A DNA stretch of 34,834 bases from CALEMW01 sp035447065 (GCA_035447065.1 DAOTGJ010000037.1:1-34834); one strand, 5' to 3'; positions 15,335-25,200 are shown, counted from the first letter of the stretch. The notes: a model not told the origin generated them from the letters alone. A program made the numbers and translations.

Positions 15335-17704
15335 CAGCGCGCGGGCCTGGCGGAGGATGGACGGGTTGGTGTCGTCGTTCACCACGGTCTGCAGGGTGGC
15401 CAGGTCTTGGCGCCAGTCGGGGTGGACGGAGGGGAAGGCGTGGCCCAGCTCGGCGCGGGCCAGGAGCCAGTGGGCGTGGAGGACGGGGAGGGCGTCGAAA
15501 TCGGGCGTGCCCCGGACCGGCTCCAGCTCCGCGGCGATGGCCCTGGCCGCCGTCTCGTCGTTCGCCAGCCGCAGATCCAACCGCGCCAAGAGCACCCGCG
15601 CCTGCGCCTCGCGCCGGCCGCCTCCGTGGTCGGCGAGGTACTGCATGGCCAGAGCCGCGTTCTCGCGGGCGTCCTGCAGGAGGTCTTCGCGGCGACCGAA
15701 GCGGTCGTTCCAGTTCAGGAGGATGTCGGCGCGGATCAGGCGGGTCTGGGATCGTGCATGGGGGGACTCCACCCCGCGGATCGCCTGGGCTTGATCCAGG
15801 CGGGCGAGGATCCGATCCAGCCCCAGCGGCGCATCCAGGAGTTCCGCCAGGGCCGCCAGCCCCACGGCGTAGCTCTCCTGATAGGCCGCATGTCCCAGGC
15901 GCTTCTCGACCGTCCAGAGTTCGTCGGCCGCCACATGCTCCAGGGCGTACATCCCCAGCAGGACCAGCACCACGTCGTCGGTCTCGCGCCCGAAGTAGAT
16001 GGCGGCTCGGCCCAGATCATGGAAGGGAAACGGGTCCGGCCTTTCCACCTCGTAGGGCCGCCGCGGATGCCCCTTGTATTCGCACCAACGACGCATGGCG
16101 TCGTCCCGGAACAGGAGCGCGCGCAGGCGACGGTCCCGCGTATCGCCGAACTCCGCCATCTCCGACAGAGCGAAGGCCCGCGACCCCGAACAGACCCCCG
16201 GCGCCAGATCCCGGATCCTCTTCACGATGGCGAGCGTGGTGTCCAGGCCCGCCACGTTCTGTCCGTACGTGGACCGGTAGACACCCGAGCTGAACCGTTC
16301 GAAGGCGGCCCGAAAGTGCTGGAAGTCGTCCTTCAGCCAGCCCAGGAAGAGGTGGGCCTCCCCCATGCGGTAGCAGATGTAGCGGTTGATCGAGACCGAC
16401 GCGGGGCGGTCGCCCAGGTAGCTCAGCAGCCGCGTGGCCTCCATGCCTTCCTCCAGGGCCGACGTCAACGACGTCTCGCTGCGCACCCCCCGGTGGATGG
16501 AGTCCTCCATCTTCTCCAGGTGGCCGTAGATCTCGGCCACCACCTCCTGCTCGGTCAGATAGGGGTCCGGCGCCAGGAGCTTGGCGATCCCGAAGACCAG
16601 CGCCGCCAGCACCGCGACGAGCCCCACGGCCTTCGCCGCCTTCCACCCCGTGCGCACCCGACGCCGCGTCCACGCCTCCGTCCGCCCGCCCCCACGGCAC
16701 CGCTCCAGATCCTCCCCCAACGCCGCCGCGTCGGCGTACCGCTCGCCCGGCTGCTTGGCCATGGCGCGCCGCAGCACCTGGTCCAGGTCGGTGCTGAGAT
16801 CCGTGGCCGGCGGCTCGTCCATGAGGATGGAGGCCAGGATGCGCGGCGCCGGATCCTCCGCCCGCCCGAAGGGGTGCGCGCCGGTCAGCAGCTCGTACCC
16901 CAGGATGCCCAGGGCGAACACGTCGGCCCGCGCGTCCACGGCGCCGGAGCCGGCGTGGAGCTGCTCCGGACTCATGTAGCGGATGGTGCCCAGCATGACG
17001 ATGGACTCGTCGTCCAGGCCGCCGCCGTCCGGCGTGTCCAGCAGCCCGGCCAGACCGAAGTCCAGGATGCGCGGCCGCCCCTGCGTGTCGATGAGGATGT
17101 TGCCCGGCTTGAGGTCGCGGTGCACCACGCCCTGACGGTGGGCCGCGGCCAGGGTGCGGCAGAGGGCGATGAGCAGGTCCAGGCGCGCGCCGGCGTCGGC
17201 GTCCTGCGCCCACTCCATGAGCGTGCCGCCCTCGATGAGCTCCGTGACCAGGTACGGCACGTCGCCCAGGGGCGAGGCGAAGGTGCCGGAGTCCAGCAGG
17301 CGGCCGAACCCGGGGTCGTCCAGCCGCTCCAGGGTGGCCACCTCGCGGGCGAAGCGGCGGCGGAAGCCGTCGTTGACCAGGCTGGGCCGCAGGAACTTGA
17401 CGGCCACGGCGGCGCCGGTCCGCCGGTCGGTGGCGCGGTGCACGATGCCCATGCCGCCGCGCCCCAGCAGCTCGCCCAGCTCGTAGCGGTCCAGGGTGGT
17501 GGGCTCGTCGGCGCCCAGCTCCAGCAGGTCGGCGGCGCCGCGCGGGGCGTCCAGCAGACCGTCGCGGCCGTTGAGGGCCAGGAGGCGGGCCAGGTCGGAA
17601 TCGCCGGGCACGGGGGTGTGGTCCAGGCCGTCCAGGGCCCGGAAGAAGGCGTTGCGGTCGCGCTCGAAACGGGCGCGGTCGTCGTCATGAGGCGTGCGGG
17701 TCAT
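15323..17704 (-). CDS. Membrane Ser/Thr protein kinase with large C-terminal sensor region
   Basis: This is a 793-residue Hanks-type kinase. The kinase domain spans about 72-335: the GRGGMGIVH loop, AVKFL with K103, HRDLKPGN (D197, K199), DFG at 215-217, and SPEQLHAG. A single transmembrane helix lies at about 357-377. The ~415-residue C-terminal part is rich in helices and aromatic residues (SINRYICYRMGEAHLFLGWL; RLIRADILLNWNDRFGRRE). It looks like degenerate TPR-type repeats, presumably extracytoplasmic. All catalytic residues are kept. ATG 17704 has GAGG five bases upstream. The gene follows an ECF sigma gene by 64 bp on the same strand, so it repeats the sigma-then-kinase order of 3404-6555. 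Its 3' end overlaps the macro-domain gene. Confidence 0.92.
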   Translation of the reverse strand: MTRTPHDDDRARFERDRNAFFRALDGLDHTPVPGDSDLARLLALNGRDGLLDAPRGAADLLELGADEPTTLDRYELGELLGRGGMGIVHRATDRRTGAAVAVKFLRPSLVNDGFRRRFAREVATLERLDDPGFGRLLDSGTFASPLGDVPYLVTELIEGGTLMEWAQDADAGARLDLLIALCRTLAAAHRQGVVHRDLKPGNILIDTQGRPRILDFGLAGLLDTPDGGGLDDESIVMLGTIRYMSPEQLHAGSGAVDARADVFALGILGYELLTGAHPFGRAEDPAPRILASILMDEPPATDLSTDLDQVLRRAMAKQPGERYADAAALGEDLERCRGGGRTEAWTRRRVRTGWKAAKAVGLVAVLAALVFGIAKLLAPDPYLTEQEVVAEIYGHLEKMEDSIHRGVRSETSLTSALEEGMEATRLLSYLGDRPASVSINRYICYRMGEAHLFLGWLKDDFQHFRAAFERFSSGVYRSTYGQNVAGLDTTLAIVKRIRDLAPGVCSGSRAFALSEMAEFGDTRDRRLRALLFRDDAMRRWCEYKGHPRRPYEVERPDPFPFHDLGRAAIYFGRETDDVVLVLLGMYALEHVAADELWTVEKRLGHAAYQESYAVGLAALAELLDAPLGLDRILARLDQAQAIRGVESPHARSQTRLIRADILLNWNDRFGRREDLLQDARENAALAMQYLADHGGGRREAQARVLLARLDLRLANDETAARAIAAELEPVRGTPDFDALPVLHAHWLLARAELGHAFPSVHPDWRQDLATLQTVVNDDTNPSILRQARALLRP

Positions 17705-17768
17705 GCGGTCCTCGTCGGCTGAACGGACCCCTCCATCGACCCAAGCGCAAAGCGCGCCGCGGACCGGA

Positions 17769-18281
17769 TCACTCCGCCAGCTCCCCGTGCAGCCACGCCC
17801 GCGCGTGGGCCCACAGCTTGCGCACCCAGCGCTCCGACACCCCAAGGTGCGCCGCGATCTCCGACTCCTGCAGCCCCCCGAAGAACTTGAGCTGCACCAC
17901 CTCCGCCGCGCGCGGGTCCAGCTCCTCCAGGCGGGTCAGCGCCTGGTCCAGGGCCAGCAGATCCATGCGCGCCTCCTCGCGGACCTCCAGGTGGTCGTGC
18001 AGCTCCACCCGCGCCCAGCCGCCCCCGCGCTTCTGGGAGCTGCGCCGCCGCGCGTGGTCCACCAGCAGCCGGCGCATCATCACGGCGGCCAGCGCCAGCA
18101 CGTCGGTGCGGTCCTGCATGCTGGTGATGTTGGCGCGCTCCAGGCGCAGGAAGGCCTCGTGGACCAGCTCCGTGGGCTGCAGCGAGGTGAGGATGCGGTC
18201 GCCCTGGAGCTTGCGGTAGGCGAGGGCGCGGAGCTCCTGGTAGAGGAGGGGGATGAGGGCGTGGTTGGGGGTGGGGGGCAT
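17769..18281 (-). CDS. ECF-type RNA polymerase sigma factor (PF07638 type)
   Basis: This 170-residue protein has the same sigma family as the 3404 gene. Region 2 has SLQPTELVHEAFLRLE and LALAAVMMRRLLVDHARRR, a QKRGGGW linker follows, and region 4 carries QESEIAAHLGVSERWVRKLWAHAR. The N-terminus is about 15 residues shorter than in the first sigma, starting directly at the helix that contains LIPLLYQELRALAYRKL. The upstream sequence is AT-rich and non-coding, so this looks like the true start rather than a missed extension. AAGG lies about eight bases before the ATG. The kinase gene follows 64 bp downstream and is likely its functional partner. Confidence 0.9.
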   Translation of the reverse strand: MPPTPNHALIPLLYQELRALAYRKLQGDRILTSLQPTELVHEAFLRLERANITSMQDRTDVLALAAVMMRRLLVDHARRRSSQKRGGGWARVELHDHLEVREEARMDLLALDQALTRLEELDPRAAEVVQLKFFGGLQESEIAAHLGVSERWVRKLWAHARAWLHGELAE

Positions 18282-18428
18282 GGGCTGGGCCTTGGGTCCT
18301 CGAGTTCAAATATCACCTCAGATCACAAACAAAGGATACATCATTCAGGTTCAAACAGTGTGAGTAATCCGATCTCATCGACGTTGCAGACAAGGATTCC
18401 GGAACGGAGGCAATAAAATAGTGAGGAA

Positions 18429-18448
18429 GGGGAGCCGATTGGCCCCCC
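18429..18448 (-). terminator. Intrinsic terminator candidate for the secreted gene at 18486
   Basis: Read on the minus strand, GGGGGGCC pairs with GGCTCCCC around AATC (8 bp, one G-T wobble). A pyrimidine-rich stretch and TATTTTATT follow about 8-16 bases later. It starts 38 bp after the stop of the secreted-protein gene and lies upstream of the ECF sigma gene, separating the two transcripts. Confidence 0.5.
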
Positions 18449-18485
18449 CCTGCTCTCATAATTGTCTGCTCGATGACGCGCAGAA

Positions 18486-20702
18486 CTACTTCAGCAACAG
18501 GAATCTCCTGGTCTCAGAACGCCCCAGGGCGTCCAGGCGCAGGAAGTAGACCCCGGCACTGAGATCTCGCTTCTTTTTGCTCCAGCTAAGCTCATGCGGC
18601 CCAGCAGCCAGGGTGCCGTCGTAGGCCGTGTCCACCAAGCGACCGGCCACATCGTAGACCTTGAGCGATACCTCACCCGCCCGCGGCAGGTTCACCGAGA
18701 ACCAGAACGTCGACTGCATCGGGTTCGGATGCATGGGGCCGAGGAAGACCCGCGTCGGGCCAGTGGCCTCATTGACCCCAGTCACTGCGGTTGTGTCGTA
18801 CGCCACCGTTGCCATGAACTCGAGGCCAGTGGGGTCTGAGGCGGCGTCGCCAAAGACACCGAAGACGAGCTCGTTCTCTCCCGACTGGAAGTACTCGGCC
18901 TCTGAAGTGCCAAATAAGTCAGGAGTTGGAGCCGAAAGGAGCGCCGATCCACCTTCGTCACGGTCTGTCCCGAAAGTGTCTGTCGGCAGGAGAAGCGGCG
19001 TGATGCGGTTGCCGTTCAGGTAGAGAATCCCGACATCATCGACGTTCGCAGTGCCACAGAGAGATGGGCCTTCGTATCCGACGGGCAGGTCGAACGTGAA
19101 CCGGTACCAGGCGGACGAGCAGTTGTCCAGTGTCACCTCGTCGACGCCTTCCATGTAGGATGTCGAGTTCACGTAGGGCATCGACAGCGGGTCAATCGCG
19201 TTCCCAGCAGTCAGAACTCTGATCTGGTCATTCCACTGATCGACGAACCCGGTGAGTGATAGGGTGCGGCGATCGGGCGAGATCTCGATCTCTCCTATCT
19301 CACCATCGATCTCCCACGCTCGCCGCGGCCTCCCTGTCGGGTAGACGGTACTACTGGCCCCAAGGAGACCATCAGTCGCATCGAGCGCCTCTTCCTCTAT
19401 GCATACTCCGACAATATCAGAGTCAAATGTCACCGAGCACGTGAGGGTCTGAGGATCGCTGCCTACGGTGTCAAAGTGGAAGAAGTGGGATAAGACAGGT
19501 GTCCCGGCGGCTAGCACAACTCCGTCTGTCGGAAAGTCAGTGGAGTCATCGTAGAGACCGGGCACAGCGAAGTCTGCGGTGACGTCTTCGGTCAGGACGA
19601 CGTTGGTTTGCTCTTCGAATACTCGAATGGCGGTATTGCTCTCGTAGGCGTCGAACGTGACGGAATCAGGTGGAGATACGACCTCGATATCTCCGCTTGT
19701 TGCCATAGATCCTGAGGGAACGAAACAAGAGAACGAAGCAGAAACATGGTTGTCTTGCTGAACGAACGGTGCGCCCCAGGAACCGTCATACTCCGGCGGG
19801 CCGGCATTCAGATCAGTTAGTTCAGCGGCATAATCAGTTTTGCAACTAGATACCAGAGAAGATGATATCGCTCGCTGCGCGTTGGACGTTGGTAGATGGT
19901 CACCCAGGAAAGAGATCGACTCGACAGTCAACTCGACCGATGTGGACGATGTCCGCCTCACCCAAAAGAACGCGTAGGCATCAGGCTGTCCAAGTTGAGG
20001 ATCGCCCGATATATCTGAGATGTTGTCCTGAAACGAAGCCCCTGCTATTCCATTACTTCCAAACATATACGCTGCATGAAATTCACCACCCGCAGCCGGC
20101 TCAGCGGAAGCTTGTATCTCCAATAACTCGCGGTTGCTTGAACCTTCGGGCCAATTGTGTTCAATAACCGTAGCATCGTTACCATTATATCTGGTCTGCG
20201 TTCTATCTCTACTGCGGAAGTAGCCTAGGGCGTGGATTGTTGCGGTTCCCCCGTCGGTTGCGTTAAACTTTCCCCAACCAATTCCAGACTGGTCGTATGG
20301 GGCGTTCAAGACATCTCTATCAAAAGACGCATAGCGAACGATGATCTTTATCGGGTTGCTCCCAGTTGTGGGAAACGGTACGCCAACAAGCGTCTCGACG
20401 TCTCCATCGCCTGGGGCAAGAACGAATCGGAGACCGCTTTCGTCGAGCACGGCGTTTTCCAATCGGTCGTCACCGTCGGAGTCTCCCGCATTTACAAGAG
20501 AGAAACCAACCGGGAATCCGTTTGCATCTTTGACCGGTCCGCCACACGTGAGGGCGCGGGAGAGAGGTATAGCATCCTGGTATGGCGACCCGACACCATC
20601 TGGATACCGGAAGTCGAACGTGTACGAACTCGCCAACACAACACGGCTCATGACCAATGTGCCGAAGACGACTGCCAGGATAATTGTCATCCGGTGATTC
20701 AT
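18486..20702 (-). CDS. Large secreted protein with FlgD/T9SS-like C-terminal sorting module
   Basis: This is a 738-residue exported protein. Residues 1-24 form a signal peptide (positive start, then IILAVVFGTLVM, cleavage near VLA-SS). I recognise no catalytic domain. The body is beta-rich with many Asp/Gly/Ser turns and a few cysteines (CGGPV, SSCKTDY, LTCSV, VGVCIEE), suggesting disulfides in an extracellular structural or adhesive protein. A galactose-binding-like segment may lie around 540-640. The last ~85 residues match the FlgD-Ig/T9SS C-terminal module: HPNPMQST, VSLKVYDVAGRLVD, HELSWS, SAGVYFLRL and a final RRFLLLK. Base composition is clearly lower in GC than the flanking genes. ATG 20702 has GAAGGG about nine bases upstream and a promoter-like pair further up. 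Confidence 0.85.
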   Translation of the reverse strand: MNHRMTIILAVVFGTLVMSRVVLASSYTFDFRYPDGVGSPYQDAIPLSRALTCGGPVKDANGFPVGFSLVNAGDSDGDDRLENAVLDESGLRFVLAPGDGDVETLVGVPFPTTGSNPIKIIVRYASFDRDVLNAPYDQSGIGWGKFNATDGGTATIHALGYFRSRDRTQTRYNGNDATVIEHNWPEGSSNRELLEIQASAEPAAGGEFHAAYMFGSNGIAGASFQDNISDISGDPQLGQPDAYAFFWVRRTSSTSVELTVESISFLGDHLPTSNAQRAISSSLVSSCKTDYAAELTDLNAGPPEYDGSWGAPFVQQDNHVSASFSCFVPSGSMATSGDIEVVSPPDSVTFDAYESNTAIRVFEEQTNVVLTEDVTADFAVPGLYDDSTDFPTDGVVLAAGTPVLSHFFHFDTVGSDPQTLTCSVTFDSDIVGVCIEEEALDATDGLLGASSTVYPTGRPRRAWEIDGEIGEIEISPDRRTLSLTGFVDQWNDQIRVLTAGNAIDPLSMPYVNSTSYMEGVDEVTLDNCSSAWYRFTFDLPVGYEGPSLCGTANVDDVGILYLNGNRITPLLLPTDTFGTDRDEGGSALLSAPTPDLFGTSEAEYFQSGENELVFGVFGDAASDPTGLEFMATVAYDTTAVTGVNEATGPTRVFLGPMHPNPMQSTFWFSVNLPRAGEVSLKVYDVAGRLVDTAYDGTLAAGPHELSWSKKKRDLSAGVYFLRLDALGRSETRRFLLLK

Positions 20703-20733
20703 TGCTACTTGTCCCTTCTGAACACCTACTCGG

Positions 20734-20762
20734 CTATCATGGAGGCTCTTAAAGCAACTCAA
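20734..20762 (-). promoter_or_regulatory. Sigma-70-like promoter candidate for the 18486-20702 gene
   Basis: On the minus strand TTGAGT (20757-20762) and TGATAG (20734-20739) are separated by exactly 17 bases. The expected transcription start lies about 25-30 bases before the ATG at 20702. Both hexamers deviate from consensus, but the spacing and the local AT-richness support the call. Confidence 0.4.
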
Positions 20763-21528
20763 CCTAGGAGCCACTGACCACCAACCGCTAACGCCGAAAG
20801 AGACCGAAATTCATTCGGCTCGGACTGGTGGTGCCAGTAACTACCTCAGCAGAAAGAAGACAAGGAATCAGGATTCGATTCCGTCTTCTCGGCCACCGGG
20901 AGTCTATAGCCTCTGCAGAGACACATAGGAAGTAAGTTAGTGCTTTCTGGCCTTGCTCTCGACAAGCCGTTGCTTTCCAACCGTTATAAGCGATAATTTG
21001 CGCCTCCAGAGGAACTCAATTTCAGTCACGGGTGCTTGCCCACGCATCTTGGTGACATGTTAGAGACAGGAGTGAATAGATCAGTGCAAGAGCACCCGCG
21101 CGCTTTGTGTTTCGACTTTCGCTGTTGTATCGCAATTCTGAGCATCTTGGCTTCATCGTGCCTTGCTGACACGGCACATTGTGGATACTTCCCTGCCTTC
21201 ACTTGAAAAGCGCAACCTAGTTCCGAGAGAGGAACTCGATTCATTCATCGTCTCCCTCTCTCGTCGTTGCATATCGCGACTCATTTGAATTGAGTATCCA
21301 ACTCCGGAGCCTGAGCGCCCCAAGCTCCACAGAACCAAACCCGAAGATTAGTTTGGCCCGATTCATGACTCCCAATATGGCGTGAAGCGACTATTCCTGT
21401 GACCGGCAGCCGTCCGGCGGTCCCGGCCTCACGGAGGTGCCGGACCGTCGGGCGGCGGCCCCAGAAATCCTTCCTGGCCATCCCCCCATTCCGTGCGATG
21501 TTGTCGCCCACATCCACGGAGGCCGCCC
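20763..21528. other. Long AT-richer intergenic region without a supported gene
   Basis: About 770 bp with no coding region I can support: the open frames present are short, lack ribosome-binding sites and resemble no family. Composition is near half GC up to about 21390, then returns sharply to high GC as the hemolysin III gene is approached. A minus-strand stretch at 20845-20871 reads FLVFFLLR followed by a stop, which resembles the end of a FlgD-type tail but has a stop just before it. A near-repeat GAGGAACTC(A/G)ATT occurs near 21009 and 21230. The last bases before 21529 hold the GGAGG of hemolysin III. Confidence 0.6.
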
Positions 21529-22173
21529 ATGTCCACCCGCACCGCCCACTACTCCCGCGGCGAGGAGATCGCCCACAGCACCACCCACGGCGTGGGCGCC
21601 GCCCTCGCCGTGGTCGGCCTGGTCCTGCTCATCCTGCGCGCCGCCGACGTCGGCGACGCCCGCATGGTGGTCAGCTTCACCGTCTTCGGCGCCAGCATGG
21701 TGCTGCTCTACACCGCGAGCTGCCTCTACCACGCCCTGATCCCGCGCCGCGCCCGCCGCGTGTTCCAGATCCTGGACCACTCGTTCATCTACGTGCTGAT
21801 CGCCGGCACCTATACGCCGTTCCTGCTGGTGCGCCTGCGCGGCGCGTGGGGCTGGTCCATGTTCGGGGTGGTGTGGGGGCTGGCGCTGGCCGGGGCGGTG
21901 TTCAAGGTGTTCTTCACCGGACGCTTCCGGCTGCTGAGCACGCTGCTCTACCTGGGCATGGGATGGCTGAGCGTGATCTCCATCAAGCCCATGCTGGCCA
22001 ACGTGCCGGCGGCGGGGTTGTGGTGGCTGCTGGGCGGGGGGCTGTTCTACTCGTTGGGCACCGTGTTCTACATGTGGAAGCGGCTGCCGTACCACCATGC
22101 GGTTTGGCATCTGTTCGTGATGGCGGGGACGGGGTGCCATTTCTGGGCGGTGTATCGGTACGTGGGCCCTTGA
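21529..22173 (+). CDS. Hemolysin III / PAQR family membrane protein
   Basis: This is a 214-residue, seven-helix protein of the hemolysin III (YqfA/TrhA, PAQR) family at its normal length. The metal-site motifs are present: EEIAHSTTHGVGA near the start, SCLYHAL, ILDHSFIYVLIAGTYTPF, and the C-terminal HAVWHLFVMAGTGCHFW histidines. Despite the name, members are membrane homeostasis proteins rather than proven toxins. GGAGG six bases before ATG 21529 fixes the start. Two degraded pieces of a second and third copy lie at 26437 and 30064. Its GC content is high like the flanking chromosome, unlike the secreted genes on both sides. Confidence 0.93.
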   Translation: MSTRTAHYSRGEEIAHSTTHGVGAALAVVGLVLLILRAADVGDARMVVSFTVFGASMVLLYTASCLYHALIPRRARRVFQILDHSFIYVLIAGTYTPFLLVRLRGAWGWSMFGVVWGLALAGAVFKVFFTGRFRLLSTLLYLGMGWLSVISIKPMLANVPAAGLWWLLGGGLFYSLGTVFYMWKRLPYHHAVWHLFVMAGTGCHFWAVYRYVGP

Positions 22174-22199
22174 GACAGAAGGGCGCGTGCATGCCGCTC

Positions 22200-22239
22200 G
22201 CCCTGGACCGACCACGTAGATTGCGGTACGGCCCAGGGC
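22200..22239. terminator. Imperfect hairpin between convergent genes
   Basis: GCCCTGG (22200-22206) pairs with CCAGGGC (22233-22239), with ACCG/CGGT able to extend the stem inside. It lies in the 79-bp gap between the hemolysin III stop and the convergent secreted-protein stop, where a bidirectional terminator is expected. There is no T-run, so this is tentative. Confidence 0.35.
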
Positions 22240-22252
22240 TTGGCAAGGCTGT

Positions 22253-25200
22253 CTAGCGCACCATGGTCACCTTCCTGGTCCTCTGTTCGGCACCCACTCG
22301 CAGCCTCGCGAAGTAGACACCGGAGGCCACGTCCCGGCCTTGACCGTCACTCCCGTCCCAGAGAACGGTAGTGATGCCCGCTTTTATGTTCGAATCGCTC
22401 ATGAGGCGCCGCACTCGCCTGCCCGCGAGATCGTAGACGTCCAGCACCGCAACTCCGGGCCGGGAAATCTCGAAGCGGAAGCTCGTGCTCGCTGCCGTGG
22501 GATTCGGATGGACGGGCATGAAGGAGATGAGGGTGCCCCCGGTGTTCTCGGACGGGTCCACACCCGTGGTGCCGTCGATCCTCAGGCTCACCACACGCTT
22601 GTTGCCGGGATCGCAGACGACGATCCTGTCCGGGCCGTCCATCGCCAGGCCCGCCGGGTCCGAAAGCCCCATCTCATCGCTCAACGAGTATCGATAGGCC
22701 AGAGCGTCGTCGAAGACATGTACGGAGTCTGCCAGCGTGTCGGAAACGTAGAGGTTGCCGAGTTCATCCAGCTCCACATCGAAGGGTTCGCCCACGCCGT
22801 TCAGGACACCGTTCCATGTCAGCGTTGTTCCGTCGAACCCCAGCAGCGCGACCCGCTGGTTGGTCTTGTCGCAGACGTAGACGGTCGTCGGATTGCCCGT
22901 GATCTCGCGGACCGCGATGCCGCGCAGATCGCCGAACTGGCCGGCCTCACCACCGGGCACCCCGAACTCAGCCAAGTACGATCCATCAGGTGCAAAGACC
23001 TGGACCCGGGCGTTCCCGCTGTCCGCCACATAGATCCGATCCTGCCCGTCCACCGCGACACCGCGGATGTCCTGGAAGAAGCCCGGCGCGCTCCCCGTTT
23101 CTCCGATCTCCTGCAGCAGGTTGCCGTCCCGATCCGTGATCCGAACCGATTGCTGTGTCGTGTAGTAATCGCCGGGGTGGGAGAAGACCAGCTTGTCGCC
23201 GCCCTCCGCCGTGTCCATGAACTCGGAGAGTTCCAGATGAAAGTGGACGCTTCCGAAGTTCTCCAGGAACGAGTCCCGACCGTCCTGCCGCAGGAGTGCG
23301 TATCCGTTCTGGGGATCCAGCACCGTGCGGATCCCGTCGGGATGGACCGTCACGGCCTTGGGGTGCAGGATCCGGGGAGCGAAGGCGCGGTTTGAGAGGG
23401 ATCCCGATCCCCCACCACCGTTGGCCGCCACGGCATAGCGGCTGGATTCATCGAGATCGTAGTCCGCATGCTCCGTCGCGACCGTCGTAGCGATGGGCCT
23501 GTAGACCCAGTTCTCGAAGTCATGGGCGGGGTCTTCCGGACGATCCAGGTAGCGGCTGGCCCGGTAGACCGTATAGCTGTCGGCGCCCGGCACCGGAGAC
23601 CAGATCAGGTCCGCCGTCGTCCCCTGAGACACCCGGGCGGCGAAGTCGGTGACGCGGGGAGTCCCGTTGGAGGCCAGCGATGTCTGGATCGTGCGGATCC
23701 AGCTGGAGGTATGACCGTCCCAGTATGCCAGATTCAACTCCGGCAGCAGCAGCCAGGAGTGGTCATAATCCCCGGACGCGGCGGAGACCTCGATCAGGAC
23801 CGTGGAGTTCACACCGATCACGTTCACGGTTCCGAAGGGATTGGCCGCCAACGTATGACCTGTGGCCGTCGTCGTATTCTCGGCCACCGTCCTGATCGGG
23901 AGCGTGACGAGGCCCGACCCATCCGTCGTCCCCTGACTCACCGGAACGTTTGCGATGGTGTCGAACTGGCGTTGGAAGACCCTGACCTCCGCCCCGACGG
24001 CCGGGGCTCCTGAGGAGTCCAGCACTCTGAGCTGGACCGATGCCGGGATATCATAGAGGAATTCGCCATAGTACCCCCTCCTATAGCCGCAGTTCGAGTT
24101 CAGGGCCAACACCGACCAGCGGGAGAGGTGGATCTCACCGTCGTCATGCGGCTCGATGCTGCCGCCTCCCATCAGACCGGGACGACCCCAATCGAACGTG
24201 GTCCCCACGGAGAAGCCGTCCGGCGTCGTGACGTCGTTGTGCTCGAGCGAGGTGTTCATGTTGTAGAGATCGATGAGTCCGAGCTGGTGCATGAGCTCAT
24301 GGAGCAGCCCCTCATCGATGCGGTCGGCGAACTGCATCGCATAGGATGTCCCGCCGGAGAGATGCCAGCGCCCGTCTTCGGTGGCGTCGCTTCCCGGCTG
24401 CGCGCCCACGATCAGCCTGTCCACGCGAACGCGCTCCAGGCATCCGGAAGGCGCTCCGTCGTACACGGAGCGGGCGAAGACGGCATTCATCTCCTGGATC
24501 TGAGCCCGGAGCCAATCCACGAATCCGTAGGAGCCTGTGAGGTTCTCCATCGTCGCGAAGGCATCGTACGTAGCCTGGTCGACCGAGATGTCCAGAGCAA
24601 GCCCCTCAAGGAAGTCCGTGGCGGTGTTGTTGAACTCCACCGTCTCCGGGATCTCGTCAAGCACGTCTACCTCCAGACTCACCTGGACGTCGGTGTGGTC
24701 GTTGTCGAAACCACCTGGCCAGACATAGTCCAGCTCAACCGTCGCTTCGCCGCCGAGCGGGATCGAGTTCACCCGCACGGTCCCTGCCGGCGCGCCGTTC
24801 ACGCTCCAACGGCAGTCGAAGGAGCCCACCTCTCCATGCCCGTTGTTGATGATATGACCGACCAACGTCACGGTCTCACCGGAGTCCGGCCAACGCTTGT
24901 CGTTCTCCGACCCAGGCTCCAGGAACGGGACTCCCGTGCCGTCATGATCTGTGTAGTGCACCTTGTAGCGGTAGGTGTCGCGAGGCGTTCGTTCGATATG
25001 GGATACCGCCAGGTCGATGGAGAGCTCACGCGTTCCGAAAGCGAGGAGCGCCCCATCACCCGTCGACAGCCGTCCGTCCAGGTAGACGTACCCCTCCGGA
25101 CCCACCGCGATGGATGGTCCGCCCGTGGTGTCCCCATCGTACAGGTCGAAGACTCCAAGCAGCTGCGGCCCTCCGGCACCGGTGTCCTCGATACAGAAGA

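Noticed and set aside
15407..17722. A 771-codon plus-strand open frame opposite the second kinase
   Set aside because: Composition is that of a GC shadow (runs of Q, H, G, V); the minus strand encodes complete kinase motifs.
21026..21517. Small minus-strand frames in the long intergenic region
   Set aside because: Short, no ribosome-binding site, Cys/Arg/Lys-rich noise in an AT-richer stretch.
21529..22173. Hemolysin III as a toxin partnered with an SdpI immunity protein
   Set aside because: The PAQR/hemolysin III family is not an established toxin and SdpI-family proteins usually lack toxin partners; adjacency alone does not support a toxin-immunity system.
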